From Rossellomorea aquimaris (lineage in GTDB: Bacteria > Bacillota > Bacilli > Bacillales > Bacillaceae_B), in assembly GCF_000935355.1 (NCBI RefSeq), contig NZ_JXZC01000001.1, positions 1 through 64,000 on the forward strand: a DNA stretch of 64,000 bases, given 5' to 3'. A program made the position numbers and the translations under genes. Below, piece after piece: positions 36,342-45,233 of this stretch. How positions within the stretch are numbered: position 1 is the stretch's first letter; the number at the start of each line of letters is the position of its first letter. The notes under the pieces are model-generated. The model searched no databases and was not told where the DNA came from. It was given only the letters and a program-made list of their open reading frames with translations.

Positions 36342-36370
36342 TTGACCTTGTATAGAGTTTAATATATCAT
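36342..36370 (+). promoter_or_regulatory. Sigma-A promoter for qcrABC
   Basis: TTGACC at 36342-36347, exactly 17 bp, then TATCAT at 36365-36370, 73 bp before the qcrA start. Confidence 0.6.
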
Positions 36371-36442
36371 AGTTATGTCCTAGTTTTATATTTGTGCGAA
36401 ATATGTCCGATGGACTTACCTTACGATAGAGGGGGGAAAAGG

Positions 36443-36952
36443 ATGAGCAAACATCGTGTATCTAGACGTCAATTCCTTAACTATACACTTACGGGTGTAG
36501 GCGGTTTCATGGCGGCAGGAATGTTAATGCCGATGGTTCGATTTGCTGTAGATCCAGTATTAAAAACTTCAGCTGCTGGAGAATTTAAAGCGACAAAGCA
36601 AAAAGTTTCAGAGTTAACGAATGAACCAGTACGTGTCGATTTCTCTTATGAACAAAAAGATGCGTGGTACACATCAGAAGTAACACAAACTGCATGGGTT
36701 TATAAGAACAAAGAAGGAAATGTTGTTGCTCTTTCACCAGTATGTAAGCATCTTGGATGTACTGTTAACTGGGCGGGCGACAAGAGTAACCCAAACAAGT
36801 TCTATTGCCCTTGTCACGGTGGACTGTATGAGAAAAACGGGAAGAATGTTCCTGGTACACCACCGACAGCACCGTTGGATGTATATCCAACAAAAGAAAA
36901 AGACGGTATTTTATACCTTGGACAACCTGAACCAAATAAATATGTTAAGTAA
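36443..36952 (+). CDS. qcrA: Menaquinol-cytochrome c reductase Rieske subunit
   Basis: The 2Fe-2S subunit of the b6c complex. The 169 residues start with a twin-arginine-like SRRQFLNY and one membrane anchor (about 13-32). Cluster ligands are C101 and H103 in CKHLGC and C122 and H125 in CPCHGG; C106 and C124 form the usual disulfide. The start at 36443 has a GGGGGGA ribosome site; upstream in-frame codons (from 36392) are not supported. It leads the qcrABC operon. Confidence 0.95.
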   Translation: MSKHRVSRRQFLNYTLTGVGGFMAAGMLMPMVRFAVDPVLKTSAAGEFKATKQKVSELTNEPVRVDFSYEQKDAWYTSEVTQTAWVYKNKEGNVVALSPVCKHLGCTVNWAGDKSNPNKFYCPCHGGLYEKNGKNVPGTPPTAPLDVYPTKEKDGILYLGQPEPNKYVK

Positions 36953-36965
36953 GGGGGCGTAATCT

Positions 36966-37640
36966 GTGCTGAACAAAATCTATGATTGGGTTGACGAGCG
37001 TTTGGACATTACGCCTTTGTGGCGCGATATTGCGGACCACGAAGTACCTGAACATGTAAACCCGGCGCATCACTTTTCAGCGTTTGTTTACTGTTTTGGT
37101 GGTTTAACATTCTTCGTTACCGTAATTCAAATTTTATCTGGAATGTTCTTGACAATGTACTATGTTCCAGATATTAAAAACGCTTGGGAATCTGTGTATT
37201 ACCTGCAAAATGAAGTTGCATTTGGACAAATTGTCCGTGGAATGCATCACTGGGGAGCTAGTTTGGTTATCGTAATGATGTTTTTACATACACTACGTGT
37301 CTTCTTCCAAGGTGCATACAAAAAACCTCGTGAACTGAACTGGGTTGTTGGAGTACTTATTTTCTTCGTAATGTTAGGACTTGGTTTCACTGGTTACTTA
37401 TTACCGTGGGATATGAAAGCGCTATTTGCTACGAAGGTCGGTATCGAAATCGCAGCTGCAACACCATTCATTGGTGAGCAAGTGAAGATCTTACTCGCTG
37501 GAGATTCTTCTATCATTGGTGCACAAACACTAACGAGATTCTTCGCTATTCATGTATTCTTCCTGCCTGCAGCATTGCTTGGACTAATGGGGGCTCACTT
37601 CCTGATGATCCGTAAGCAAGGTATTTCAGGACCACTATAA
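36966..37640 (+). CDS. qcrB: Menaquinol-cytochrome c reductase cytochrome b subunit
   Basis: A b6-type cytochrome with four membrane helices. Of 224 residues, the heme ligand pairs are H94/H196 and H108/H211, spaced 14 and 15 residues as in the b6 family. C43 corresponds to the cysteine that binds the extra c-type heme in Bacillus b6. It starts at GTG 36966 behind AAGGGGG, 13 bp after qcrA. It oxidises menaquinol made by the hepS-menG-hepT pathway. Confidence 0.95.
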   Translation: MLNKIYDWVDERLDITPLWRDIADHEVPEHVNPAHHFSAFVYCFGGLTFFVTVIQILSGMFLTMYYVPDIKNAWESVYYLQNEVAFGQIVRGMHHWGASLVIVMMFLHTLRVFFQGAYKKPRELNWVVGVLIFFVMLGLGFTGYLLPWDMKALFATKVGIEIAAATPFIGEQVKILLAGDSSIIGAQTLTRFFAIHVFFLPAALLGLMGAHFLMIRKQGISGPL

Positions 37641-37688
37641 GATACGAACATATATTAATGAACCTTAAATTAGAAGGAGGGGGACGCT

Positions 37689-38459
37689 ATGCATCGAGGA
37701 AAAGGGATGAAGTTTGTAGGGGACTCACGTGTACCTGCAGACAGAAAGCCGAATATTCCTAAAGATTATTCGGAGTTCCCTGGAAAAACAGAGGCTTTCT
37801 GGCCAAACTTCTTACTAAAAGAATGGTTAGTTGGAGCTGTTTTCCTAATCGGTTATCTATGTTTAACGGTTGCTCATCCATCACCGTTAGAGCGTGTTGC
37901 CGATCCAACAGATACTGGATATATTCCATTACCTGACTGGTATTTCTTATTCTTATACCAATTACTTAAATACACATACGCATCTGGACCTTATAATGTT
38001 ATTGGAGCATTCATTATTCCTGGAATCGCATTTGGGGCGCTACTACTTGCTCCATTTATCGACGTGGGACCGGAACGTCGTCCAACGAAACGTCCATTTG
38101 CAGTAGGATTCATGTTATTGGCACTTGCAGCAACATATTTCTTGACTTGGGAATCAGTTGTGACTCATGACTGGGAAGCAGCGAAGGAACAAGGTAAGAT
38201 CCAGGCTGAAGTGGATATCGATAAAGAGTCTGAAGGGTATAAAATCTATGCAGACCAGAAGAATGGTTGTATTAACTGTCATGGTGAAAATCTGCAAGGT
38301 GGAGCAGGACCTTCTTTAGTTGCAACTGGCCTCTCACCTGAAGAAGTAGCGGATATCGCTAAAAACGGTAAACCACCAGGCATGCCTGCAGGTTTATTTA
38401 AAGGATCAGATGAAGAGCTGGACAAACTGGCTGAATTCATCTCTGGGTTAAAAGAATAA
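37689..38459 (+). CDS. qcrC: Menaquinol-cytochrome c reductase cytochrome b/c subunit
   Basis: The fusion typical of Bacillus: an N-terminal subunit-IV-like part with three membrane helices (about 45-62, 105-124, 137-155; DPTDTGYIPLPDWYFLFLYQ-type region near 72-91) joined to a C-terminal cytochrome c domain. The heme motif is CINCH (C194, C197, H198), with a likely axial methionine at M232 (PPGMPAG). AGAAGGAGGGGG precedes the ATG at 37689. It is the last gene of the operon. Confidence 0.95.
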   Translation: MHRGKGMKFVGDSRVPADRKPNIPKDYSEFPGKTEAFWPNFLLKEWLVGAVFLIGYLCLTVAHPSPLERVADPTDTGYIPLPDWYFLFLYQLLKYTYASGPYNVIGAFIIPGIAFGALLLAPFIDVGPERRPTKRPFAVGFMLLALAATYFLTWESVVTHDWEAAKEQGKIQAEVDIDKESEGYKIYADQKNGCINCHGENLQGGAGPSLVATGLSPEEVADIAKNGKPPGMPAGLFKGSDEELDKLAEFISGLKE

Positions 38460-38468
38460 TAGTGAAAA

Positions 38469-38498
38469 AGGGCCGGCTTACGTTGGCTCTTTTTTTTC
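38469..38498 (+). terminator. Terminator after qcrABC
   Basis: AGGGCCGG pairs with TTGGCTCT using several G-T pairs, followed by eight Ts. Confidence 0.75.
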
Positions 38499-38522
38499 TA
38501 CTTGGAAGAGAGGATTAAATAC

Positions 38523-39119
38523 ATGCTCTGGATCATGTCCATCTTGAAGAACAAAACGTTTATATGGTTGCTTCTCATAGTGAACTTATTTGGGACTATA
38601 TACGGTTATATATGGTATATCCCTCAACTACGAAATACCCCCTCGCAATTTTTAGTGTTTGTTCCCGACAGCCCGACAGCAAGCCTGTTTTTTTGTTTTG
38701 TTCTCATAGCATTTTTACTAAATCGCAATTGGCCCTTAGTTGAAGTGTTAGCCATTATCACGCTATTTAAATATGGGATATGGGCCGTGGTAATGAATTT
38801 GTTAACGCTTTGGGTTGCCGGTGATCTACCTTGGGAGGGTTATATGCTCATGGCGTCACACGGAGCGATGGCGGCCCAAGGGATATTGTATTCTTCCTTT
38901 TACCGGGTGAAGATCTGGCATATTGTTGCCGGTGGAATCTGGACCATCCATAATGACATAATTGATTACGTCTACATGCAGTTTCCTGTATACTCCAGAT
39001 TGTATATGTACATACAGCATATTGGGTACTTCACTTTCTGGTTAAGTATTGCATCGATCGCAATCGCTTTTTACTTTACACGAAAAACGAAGCGATTAAA
39101 TATTCATTCGATGCCATAG
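38523..39119 (+). CDS. ypjA: DUF1405 membrane protein YpjA
   Basis: A 198-residue protein with about six membrane helices and the DUF1405 features NLFGTIYGYIWYIPQL and HNDIIDYVYMQFP. It is equivalent to B. subtilis YpjA, of unknown function. The start at 38523 is chosen because AGAGAGGA lies 8 nt upstream; an in-frame TTG at 38502 lies in the terminator tail. It lies just after qcrC and before ypjB. Confidence 0.85.
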   Translation: MLWIMSILKNKTFIWLLLIVNLFGTIYGYIWYIPQLRNTPSQFLVFVPDSPTASLFFCFVLIAFLLNRNWPLVEVLAIITLFKYGIWAVVMNLLTLWVAGDLPWEGYMLMASHGAMAAQGILYSSFYRVKIWHIVAGGIWTIHNDIIDYVYMQFPVYSRLYMYIQHIGYFTFWLSIASIAIAFYFTRKTKRLNIHSMP

Positions 39120-39184
39120 TCTTTTTTGGTCTACTCTTGTCCACCCTTTCATAAACTTTACTAGTAGTTTTAGGGGGGACAAGT

Positions 39185-39976
39185 ATGAAATTTATCCAAT
39201 TCTTTATCGCGCTTTTCTTTTTTCTCATTTTAATACCTCACCCATTAAATGCAGTAGAGTCGACGTCTCCGATGAACGAGCTTGATGAAGTTGCAGACCA
39301 GGCCTTGCAAATGACAAAGGCTGGAAGATATGAAGAAGCGAAACATCTACTGGTTTATTTTTCTGATGAATTTGCATCCTTGAGTGCCCAACGGTCTTTT
39401 TCAATGGATGAGCTAAGAATTCTCACCATCTCACATAATCTGGCAGTGGAGAGCATCAATCAGACCTCTGCTGACATGGAACAAAAGGTGAACGCCGTTA
39501 CAAAGTTCCGCCTTGTGATGGATGCTTTAAGCAGTCAATATCAGCCTTTGTGGGTCGAAATGGAAGACCCGATAATGGAGGCATTTAATGGAGTGAAGTC
39601 GGCAGCGGAAAATGGAAATGCTGATGAATACCATACCACATTGAATGTGTTTTTATCGAAATATAATATTATCCAACCAAGTATTAAAATAGATATTCCG
39701 GTAGAACGCGCTCAAGCGCTGGACGCCAGGATCTCCTACTTGGATCACTACCGGCAAGACGTATTGGATGGCACGGAAACCATGACCGAATTAACATCCT
39801 TGGAAACTGACCTTGAGAAGCTGTTTGAGAATAAACAAGAGGATGAGGCGGACCCATCCCTCTGGTGGGTGATCATATCGACGGGCAGTATCATTGTCTC
39901 TACATTATCTTATGTAGGTTGGAGAAAATATAAAGGACAAGGTGAGGCAAAAAAGTCAGAGCGCCAAAAAAATTGA
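39185..39976 (+). CDS. ypjB: Sporulation protein YpjB
   Basis: A 263-residue protein with an N-terminal signal peptide (about 1-20, cleavage near LNAVES), a largely helical extracytoplasmic domain, and a C-terminal membrane helix (about 227-246, LWWVIISTGSIIVSTLSYVGW-like) with a basic tail. It belongs to the SpoYpjB family; loss impairs sporulation in B. subtilis, with no molecular role known. AGGGGGGACA precedes the ATG at 39185. Confidence 0.85.
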   Translation: MKFIQFFIALFFFLILIPHPLNAVESTSPMNELDEVADQALQMTKAGRYEEAKHLLVYFSDEFASLSAQRSFSMDELRILTISHNLAVESINQTSADMEQKVNAVTKFRLVMDALSSQYQPLWVEMEDPIMEAFNGVKSAAENGNADEYHTTLNVFLSKYNIIQPSIKIDIPVERAQALDARISYLDHYRQDVLDGTETMTELTSLETDLEKLFENKQEDEADPSLWWVIISTGSIIVSTLSYVGWRKYKGQGEAKKSERQKN

Positions 39977-40035
39977 CAGCGCGGTTATAGCACTATAAAA
40001 TTTAGGTATCTAAACATCTGGAGGTTATTACGATA

Positions 40036-40716
40036 ATGGCAGGATTTATTATTTACTTTTTACTCATTGCTCTTATTCCAATTGGAGCTCAAATGCGGGT
40101 AAAAAGTACGTTCAAGAAATATTCAAGGGTAGCCACTACTTCCGGTATGACAGGCAGGGAAATGGCTAGAAGGATTCTGGACGAAAATGGTTTACACAAC
40201 GTGAAGGTCGTGGAAGGCAGGGGGTTTTTAAGTGATCATTACAACCCGATTACCAAAACGGTTGCCTTGTCGCCAGATAACTATCACGGACATTCTGTAG
40301 CGGGAGCAGCTGTGGCGGCCCATGAAGTCGGCCATGCGATTCAAGATGCTGAAAGCTATGCATTCCTACGATTCCGTCATTCCTTGGTTCCAGTAGCGAA
40401 CATAGGCTCCAATATGTCCTGGATCTTCTTACTGATCGGGATGTTCACTCAAATGACAGGGATGTTCCTGCTTGGTATCATTCTGATGGCAGCAGGGGTC
40501 GTGTTCCAATTGATCACCCTTCCTGTTGAGTTTAATGCTTCTTCCCGGGCTATGAATCAAATTGTTTCACTTGGTCTGATTCGTAATGAAGAAGAACGAC
40601 ATGCACGTAAAGTGTTGAACGCCGCGGCAATGACGTATGTAGCGGCTGCAGCAGTTGCGGTTATTGAATTACTAAGGCTTGTGTTAATCTTTACTGGGAT
40701 GAATAATGACGATTGA
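40036..40716 (+). CDS. Membrane zinc metallopeptidase (YugP family)
   Basis: A 226-residue neutral zinc metallopeptidase-like protein. It has an N-terminal membrane helix (about 2-19), the active-site motif HEVGH at about residues 96-100 (AVAAHEVGHAIQDAE), then two helices (about 125-160) and a C-terminal helix. The family includes B. subtilis YugP; the substrate is unknown. GGAGGT at 40020 serves the ATG at 40036. In B. subtilis ypjB is followed directly by ypjC, so this gene is an insertion relative to that order. Confidence 0.85.
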   Translation: MAGFIIYFLLIALIPIGAQMRVKSTFKKYSRVATTSGMTGREMARRILDENGLHNVKVVEGRGFLSDHYNPITKTVALSPDNYHGHSVAGAAVAAHEVGHAIQDAESYAFLRFRHSLVPVANIGSNMSWIFLLIGMFTQMTGMFLLGIILMAAGVVFQLITLPVEFNASSRAMNQIVSLGLIRNEEERHARKVLNAAAMTYVAAAAVAVIELLRLVLIFTGMNNDD

Positions 40717-40732
40717 TATTAAATAAAGAAGG

Positions 40733-40769
40733 AGCCGGACTCAAGTGTTGAGCCCGGCTTTTTTTTTGC
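40733..40769. terminator. Terminator between convergent genes at 40.7 kb
   Basis: AGCCGGACTCAA pairs with TTGAGCCCGGCT (one mismatch), followed by nine Ts on the plus strand. It may also serve ypjC in reverse. Confidence 0.85.
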
Positions 40770-40797
40770 CTGAAGATCCGTTTAGAGGGTCTGCCTT

Positions 40798-41667
40798 TTA
40801 GTCATGCAAAGGATTTTTATCTGCATCTAACGTAAAGCCTTCACCTAGTACGTCATGCACGACCGTGACGGAGACGAAGGCGTGTGGATCGACGCTCGTG
40901 ATAATATTTTTGAGGCGGACGATTTCATTTTTACCAACCACGCAGTAGAGCACTTCCCGGTCTTGTTTCGTGAACGAACCATGCCCCCTTAAAACGGTTA
41001 CTCCCCTATCCATTTTTTCATTGATGACAGTAGCGATTTCTTCATGGCTATCGGAAATGATCATGGCACCTCTGGCTGAGTATGCCCCTTCCTGCATAAA
41101 GTCAATGACCCTTGCCGCAACGAATACAGCCACCAGCGTATACATGGCTTCCCTGTATTCCAGATACGTAATGAGAGACGCTCCAATGACAACGGCGTCA
41201 AACATAAACATCGTTTTCCCCATGCTCCATCCTATGTACTTATGGGCGAGTCGAGCGATAATATCAACGCCGCCTGTTGTTCCTCCATATCTGAAAATGA
41301 TCCCAAGACCCACCCCGATAAAGACACCTGCGAACAATGCTGCAAGAAACAAATCGCCTTCGAGGTTGATCGTCATTTGATATCTTTGGAAAATCCATAG
41401 AAATACAGAAAGGCTGACCGTACCGAGTACAGTATAATAAAAAGCTTTCTTTCCGAGAAGCTTCCATCCTATGAAAAATAGGGGTATATTTAATGCTAGG
41501 TTGGAGTACGACGGATCAATGTCAAATAAAAAATATAGGATAAGTGTGATTCCGGTAAACCCGCCTTCAGCCAGCTTATTTTGGATATTAAAATGAACAA
41601 GTCCAAAAGCGAATATAGCTGATCCCAACAGGATGAACAATATATTTTTCAAACGTAATCCAAACAA
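40798..41667 (-). CDS. ypjC: YitT-family membrane protein YpjC
   Basis: A 289-residue protein with five or six membrane helices in the first 200 residues (DUF161 repeats, including GGFTGITLILYFLF and GGTTGGVDIIARL) and a C-terminal cytosolic DUF2179 domain (about 200-280, RGVTVLRGHGSFTKQDREVLYCVV-type pattern). The transported or sensed molecule is unknown. It uses TTG at 41667 with AGGAGGG at about 7 nt. It is encoded opposite to its neighbours, as in B. subtilis. Confidence 0.88.
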   Translation of the reverse strand: MFGLRLKNILFILLGSAIFAFGLVHFNIQNKLAEGGFTGITLILYFLFDIDPSYSNLALNIPLFFIGWKLLGKKAFYYTVLGTVSLSVFLWIFQRYQMTINLEGDLFLAALFAGVFIGVGLGIIFRYGGTTGGVDIIARLAHKYIGWSMGKTMFMFDAVVIGASLITYLEYREAMYTLVAVFVAARVIDFMQEGAYSARGAMIISDSHEEIATVINEKMDRGVTVLRGHGSFTKQDREVLYCVVGKNEIVRLKNIITSVDPHAFVSVTVVHDVLGEGFTLDADKNPLHD

Positions 41668-41768
41668 CTGTGATTCCCTCCTTTTATTCGTATTATCTCG
41701 TTGACAGAGACATTATATAAGAAGAAAAACAAACTAGCAATGAAGAGTTAATAAATCAAACGTAATAT

Positions 41769-41797
41769 TTGTCAAACGGGAAGGATTTAGCTAACAT
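41769..41797 (+). promoter_or_regulatory. Sigma-A promoter for the ypjD-dapB operon
   Basis: TTGTCA at 41769-41774, 17 bp, then TAACAT at 41792-41797, 32 bp before ypjD. Confidence 0.5.
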
Positions 41798-41828
41798 GAT
41801 AGGAGATAATGAAGGAGTGTGACTTCTT

Positions 41829-42182
41829 ATGGATAATAAAAAAACGATGGATCAATTACAAAAAGAAGTAGACCAATACATAAGTCAATTTAAAGAAGGA
41901 TATTTCAGTCCATTGGCAATGGTTGCGAGGCTCACGGAGGAGCTTGGCGAACTGGCGAGAGAAGTGAATCATTATTATGGAGAAAAACCAAAGAAGAATT
42001 CAGAGGAAGAAAAAACGATTGAAGAAGAGCTCGGGGATCTATTGTTTGTGGTCATCTGCCTGGCAAACTCCCTCGATATCAGCTTGGAAGAGGCCCACGA
42101 TCGTGTGATGCATAAATTTAATACAAGAGATAAAAATCGCTGGACAAGAATTGAAAGTGGGGATGAAGATGGAACAAATTAA
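41829..42182 (+). CDS. ypjD: MazG-like nucleotide pyrophosphohydrolase YpjD
   Basis: A 117-residue all-helical MazG-type protein that should hydrolyse nucleoside triphosphates to monophosphates. The metal-binding pattern is visible: [16 protein letters not shown] (near residue 38) and [16 protein letters not shown] (near 66). GAAGGAGTG precedes the ATG at 41829. It heads a long operon and overlaps the dapB start by 14 bp. Confidence 0.9.
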   Translation: MDNKKTMDQLQKEVDQYISQFKEGYFSPLAMVARLTEELGELAREVNHYYGEKPKKNSEEEKTIEEELGDLLFVVICLANSLDISLEEAHDRVMHKFNTRDKNRWTRIESGDEDGTN

Positions 42183-42939
42183 TGTCACGATTGCTGGACC
42201 AAGAGGAAGAATGGGGAAAGAAGCGGTTCAGTTAGTAAAGGATACTGAACATTTTACGCTTATTAGTGTGATTGATTACAAAAAAGAAATAGATATAGAT
42301 GTACCAGTATACGCTGATATCGAAACATGCTTCCAGGCTCAAACACCACATGTGCTTATCGACCTGACAACTCCAGAGGTGGGTTATCACCATACGAAAA
42401 CAGCACTCGAATACGGTGTCAGACCAGTTGTTGGTACGACAGGTTTTACTACAGAAGAATTAAATGAATTAAAGGTCCTGGCAGAATCAAAGTCATTGGG
42501 ATGTATCATCGCTCCTAATTTTGCGATTGGTGCAGTGCTCATGATGAAATTTTCCCAGATGGCTGCTAAGTATTTTGACGATGTGGAAATCATTGAATTA
42601 CATCACGACCAAAAACTGGATGCTCCTTCAGGGACTGCCGTTAAGACAGCCGAAATGATCAGGGAAGTGAGAGAATCGAAGCAGCAGGGGCACCCTGATG
42701 AAAAAGAAACACACCCGGGTGCAAGGGGAGCAAATGTTGATGGCATGCACATCCATAGTGTTCGCCTGCCGGGACTGGTCGCTCATCAACAGGTGATGTT
42801 GGGAGCGGAGGGTCAGACTTTAACGATTCGTCATGACTCTTTTAACAGGGGAAGCTTCATGTCGGGAGTGAAGGTTTCCGTTGATACTGTCATGAAACTG
42901 GATACCCTGGTGTACGGGTTGGAAAATATTTTAGATTAA
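42169..42939 (+). CDS. dapB: 4-hydroxy-tetrahydrodipicolinate reductase
   Basis: Reduces HTPA to tetrahydrodipicolinate for lysine, diaminopimelate and, in spores, dipicolinic acid. The 256 residues show GPRGRMG (about 7-13), DLTTPEV near 70, VGTTGF near 92, the catalytic [12 protein letters not shown] near 145 and [10 protein letters not shown] near the end. Three starts are possible within 18 bp; 42169 has GGGG 6 nt upstream and is preferred to ATG 42163. It overlaps ypjD and is followed closely by mgsA. Confidence 0.94.
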   Translation: MEQINVTIAGPRGRMGKEAVQLVKDTEHFTLISVIDYKKEIDIDVPVYADIETCFQAQTPHVLIDLTTPEVGYHHTKTALEYGVRPVVGTTGFTTEELNELKVLAESKSLGCIIAPNFAIGAVLMMKFSQMAAKYFDDVEIIELHHDQKLDAPSGTAVKTAEMIREVRESKQQGHPDEKETHPGARGANVDGMHIHSVRLPGLVAHQQVMLGAEGQTLTIRHDSFNRGSFMSGVKVSVDTVMKLDTLVYGLENILD

Positions 42940-42951
42940 AGGATGAGTGTT

Positions 42952-43359
42952 ATGAACATCGCATTAATAGCTCATGATAAGAAAAAAGATGATCTGATTC
43001 GTTTTGTTTTAGCTTATAAGCCGATAATAGAGAAGCACGCTCTTTTTGCTACGGGAACAACGGGAAAGAGAATCGGGGAAGAAACGGGACTATCTGTCCA
43101 TCGTTTCCGGTCAGGTCCCCTGGGAGGAGACCAGGAGATAGGCTCCTATATTGCTAATAATAATATGGATCTTGTTCTTTTCTTTAGAGATCCTCTAACA
43201 GCTCAACCCCATGAACCGGACGTATCTGCCCTCATCAGACTGTGTGATGTATATTCAGTCCCATTAGCAACCAATATGGGAACAGCTGAAGTACTGGTGA
43301 AAGGGCTTGAAAGAGGGGATATCGAGTGGCGAAGTGTGGTAAAGGATAAGGAGGAGTAA
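42952..43359 (+). CDS. mgsA: Methylglyoxal synthase
   Basis: Converts dihydroxyacetone phosphate to methylglyoxal, a bypass when sugar phosphates build up. The 135-residue protein has [12 protein letters not shown] at the start, [20 protein letters not shown] and [18 protein letters not shown], the MGS signature. The start at 42952 is preferred over ATG 42943, because AAAGGATGAG lies at a proper distance. One base separates it from bshB1; bacillithiol protects against methylglyoxal, which fits the pairing. Confidence 0.94.
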   Translation: MNIALIAHDKKKDDLIRFVLAYKPIIEKHALFATGTTGKRIGEETGLSVHRFRSGPLGGDQEIGSYIANNNMDLVLFFRDPLTAQPHEPDVSALIRLCDVYSVPLATNMGTAEVLVKGLERGDIEWRSVVKDKEE

Positions 43360-43360
43360 C

Positions 43361-44062
43361 GTGGATCAACAAGTTGACATCCTTGCATTCGGAGCTCATG
43401 CCGACGATGTGGAGATCGGAATGGGCGGCACCATTGCGAAATATGCAGCTGAAGGAAAGAAGATTGTGATTTGCGATCTGACAGAGGCAGAACTTTCTTC
43501 GAATGGGACGGTTTCTTTACGCAAAGAAGAAGCAAGGTCAGCTGCACGCATACTGGGTGCCTGCAAGAGAGAAACCCTAGATATTCCTGATAGGGGAGTT
43601 TACATAACAGATGAAAACATTCAGAAAGTGGTTAACATGATCAGAATGCACAAACCGAAAGCGGTATTTGCTCCATATGAAAAGGATCGTCATCCTGATC
43701 ATGGAAATGCGGCACGCTTGGTTAAAGAAGCTTTTTTCTCAGCTGGAATTAGGAATATCCATTCCACTACCCAGGCTCATAAAGCGGAAAATCTGTATTT
43801 TTATATGATCAACGGTTTTCATAAACCTCAATTTGTAGTGGACATCGAGGCGCATATGCATACGAAGATTCGGAGCTTAGAAGCATATTCGAGTCAGTTT
43901 ACCCAAGGGCCTGAAGGGGTGTCCACTCCTTTAACAGAAGGCTACATTGAAGCGGTTGAAGCAAGGGAGCGAATGATGGGGAAAGAAGCCGGCTTACGGT
44001 ACGCTGAAGGATTCTTCTCCTATAATACCCTACTATTGCATCAAGATTTGTTAGGAGATTAA
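43361..44062 (+). CDS. bshB1: Bacillithiol biosynthesis deacetylase BshB1
   Basis: A zinc-dependent LmbE/PIG-L deacetylase that removes acetate from GlcNAc-malate in bacillithiol synthesis. The 233 residues carry the metal motif [13 protein letters not shown] (H13, D15, D16) and a downstream [12 protein letters not shown] with the third ligand. GTG at 43361 follows AAGGAGGAG. It is located 4 bp before bshA, the preceding enzyme of the same pathway. The bshC ligase is not in the window. Confidence 0.95.
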   Translation: MDQQVDILAFGAHADDVEIGMGGTIAKYAAEGKKIVICDLTEAELSSNGTVSLRKEEARSAARILGACKRETLDIPDRGVYITDENIQKVVNMIRMHKPKAVFAPYEKDRHPDHGNAARLVKEAFFSAGIRNIHSTTQAHKAENLYFYMINGFHKPQFVVDIEAHMHTKIRSLEAYSSQFTQGPEGVSTPLTEGYIEAVEARERMMGKEAGLRYAEGFFSYNTLLLHQDLLGD

Positions 44063-44066
44063 TGGT

Positions 44067-45188
44067 ATGAAAATGAAAATAGGAATCACCTGCTACCCGA
44101 CCGTTGGTGGCTCAGGCGTAGTGGCTACTGAACTGGGTAAATTATTAGCAGAGAAAGGCCATGAAATTCACTTTATTACCTCGAGCATTCCATTTCGGTT
44201 AAATAAAATGTATCACAACATATACTTTCATCAGGTGGAAGTGAGTCAGTATTCAGTGTTTCAATATCCACCTTACGATATAGCACTGGCGAATAAAATG
44301 GCTGAAATTATAGAACGTGAGAACCTGGACATCCTGCATGTGCATTATGCAATCCCACATGCAGTCTGTGCCATTTTGGGTAAACAAATGTCTGGTAAAG
44401 ATGTAAAGATTGTTACTACCCTGCACGGAACCGATATTACTGTGCTTGGTTATGATCCTTCTTTAACAAAAGCGATTCGATTCGGTATTGAAAAGTCTGA
44501 TGTGGTCACCGCAGTTTCTTCCGCTTTGGTGAAACAAACCAATGATTTGATCCAACCGGATAAAGAAATTCAAACGGTCTATAATTTCATAGATGAAAGA
44601 GTGTATAAGGCAGTAGATTCTCAGCACCTTAGAAATGAATATGGAATTAGGGATAATGAAAAGGTCATTATCCATGTTTCCAACTTTCGTGGCGTGAAAA
44701 GGGTAACAGATGTTGTAGCTGCGTTCAATCTTATACAAAACGAGATGCCGGCTAAACTTCTCCTTGTTGGGGACGGACCTGAAATGACGGTGATTTGCAA
44801 ACAGGTTAGAGAACTTGGATTAGAAGGTCGAGTCCTTTTCCTTGGAAAACAGGATAACTTAGAAGAGCTTTATTCGATCAGTGATATTAAGCTGCTTCTT
44901 TCAGAAAAGGAAAGCTTCGGTTTAGTAGCCCTTGAGGCTATGGCTTGTGGCGTACCAAGCATTGGAACGAATGTAGGAGGGATCCCTGAAGTGATCGAGG
45001 ATGGATACAATGGCTTTATATGTGAAATCGGGAACGTCTCTCAGGTTGCAGAAAAATCGTTGGAATTACTGACAGATGTGAAGCTTCACAAGGAACTTTC
45101 GGGAAATGCACTACATACGGCGAGAACAAAGTTTCACTCCAGTAAGATTGTCAAAGAGTATGAACAGATCTACGAAGCGCTTCTATAA
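44067..45188 (+). CDS. bshA: N-acetyl-alpha-D-glucosaminyl L-malate synthase BshA
   Basis: A GT4-family glycosyltransferase that joins UDP-GlcNAc and L-malate, the first step in bacillithiol synthesis. The 373 residues have two Rossmann-like halves: [19 protein letters not shown] at the start and the donor-site motif [18 protein letters not shown] (about 283-300) in the second. The ATG at 44067 is 9 nt from AGGAG at 44053. It is co-transcribed with bshB1 and probably cca and birA. Confidence 0.95.
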   Translation: MKMKIGITCYPTVGGSGVVATELGKLLAEKGHEIHFITSSIPFRLNKMYHNIYFHQVEVSQYSVFQYPPYDIALANKMAEIIERENLDILHVHYAIPHAVCAILGKQMSGKDVKIVTTLHGTDITVLGYDPSLTKAIRFGIEKSDVVTAVSSALVKQTNDLIQPDKEIQTVYNFIDERVYKAVDSQHLRNEYGIRDNEKVIIHVSNFRGVKRVTDVVAAFNLIQNEMPAKLLLVGDGPEMTVICKQVRELGLEGRVLFLGKQDNLEELYSISDIKLLLSEKESFGLVALEAMACGVPSIGTNVGGIPEVIEDGYNGFICEIGNVSQVAEKSLELLTDVKLHKELSGNALHTARTKFHSSKIVKEYEQIYEALL

Positions 45189-45233
45189 TAAAATAGTCTG
45201 AAGGAAAAGATCTGAGTAAAGCAGGTGTAAAAA

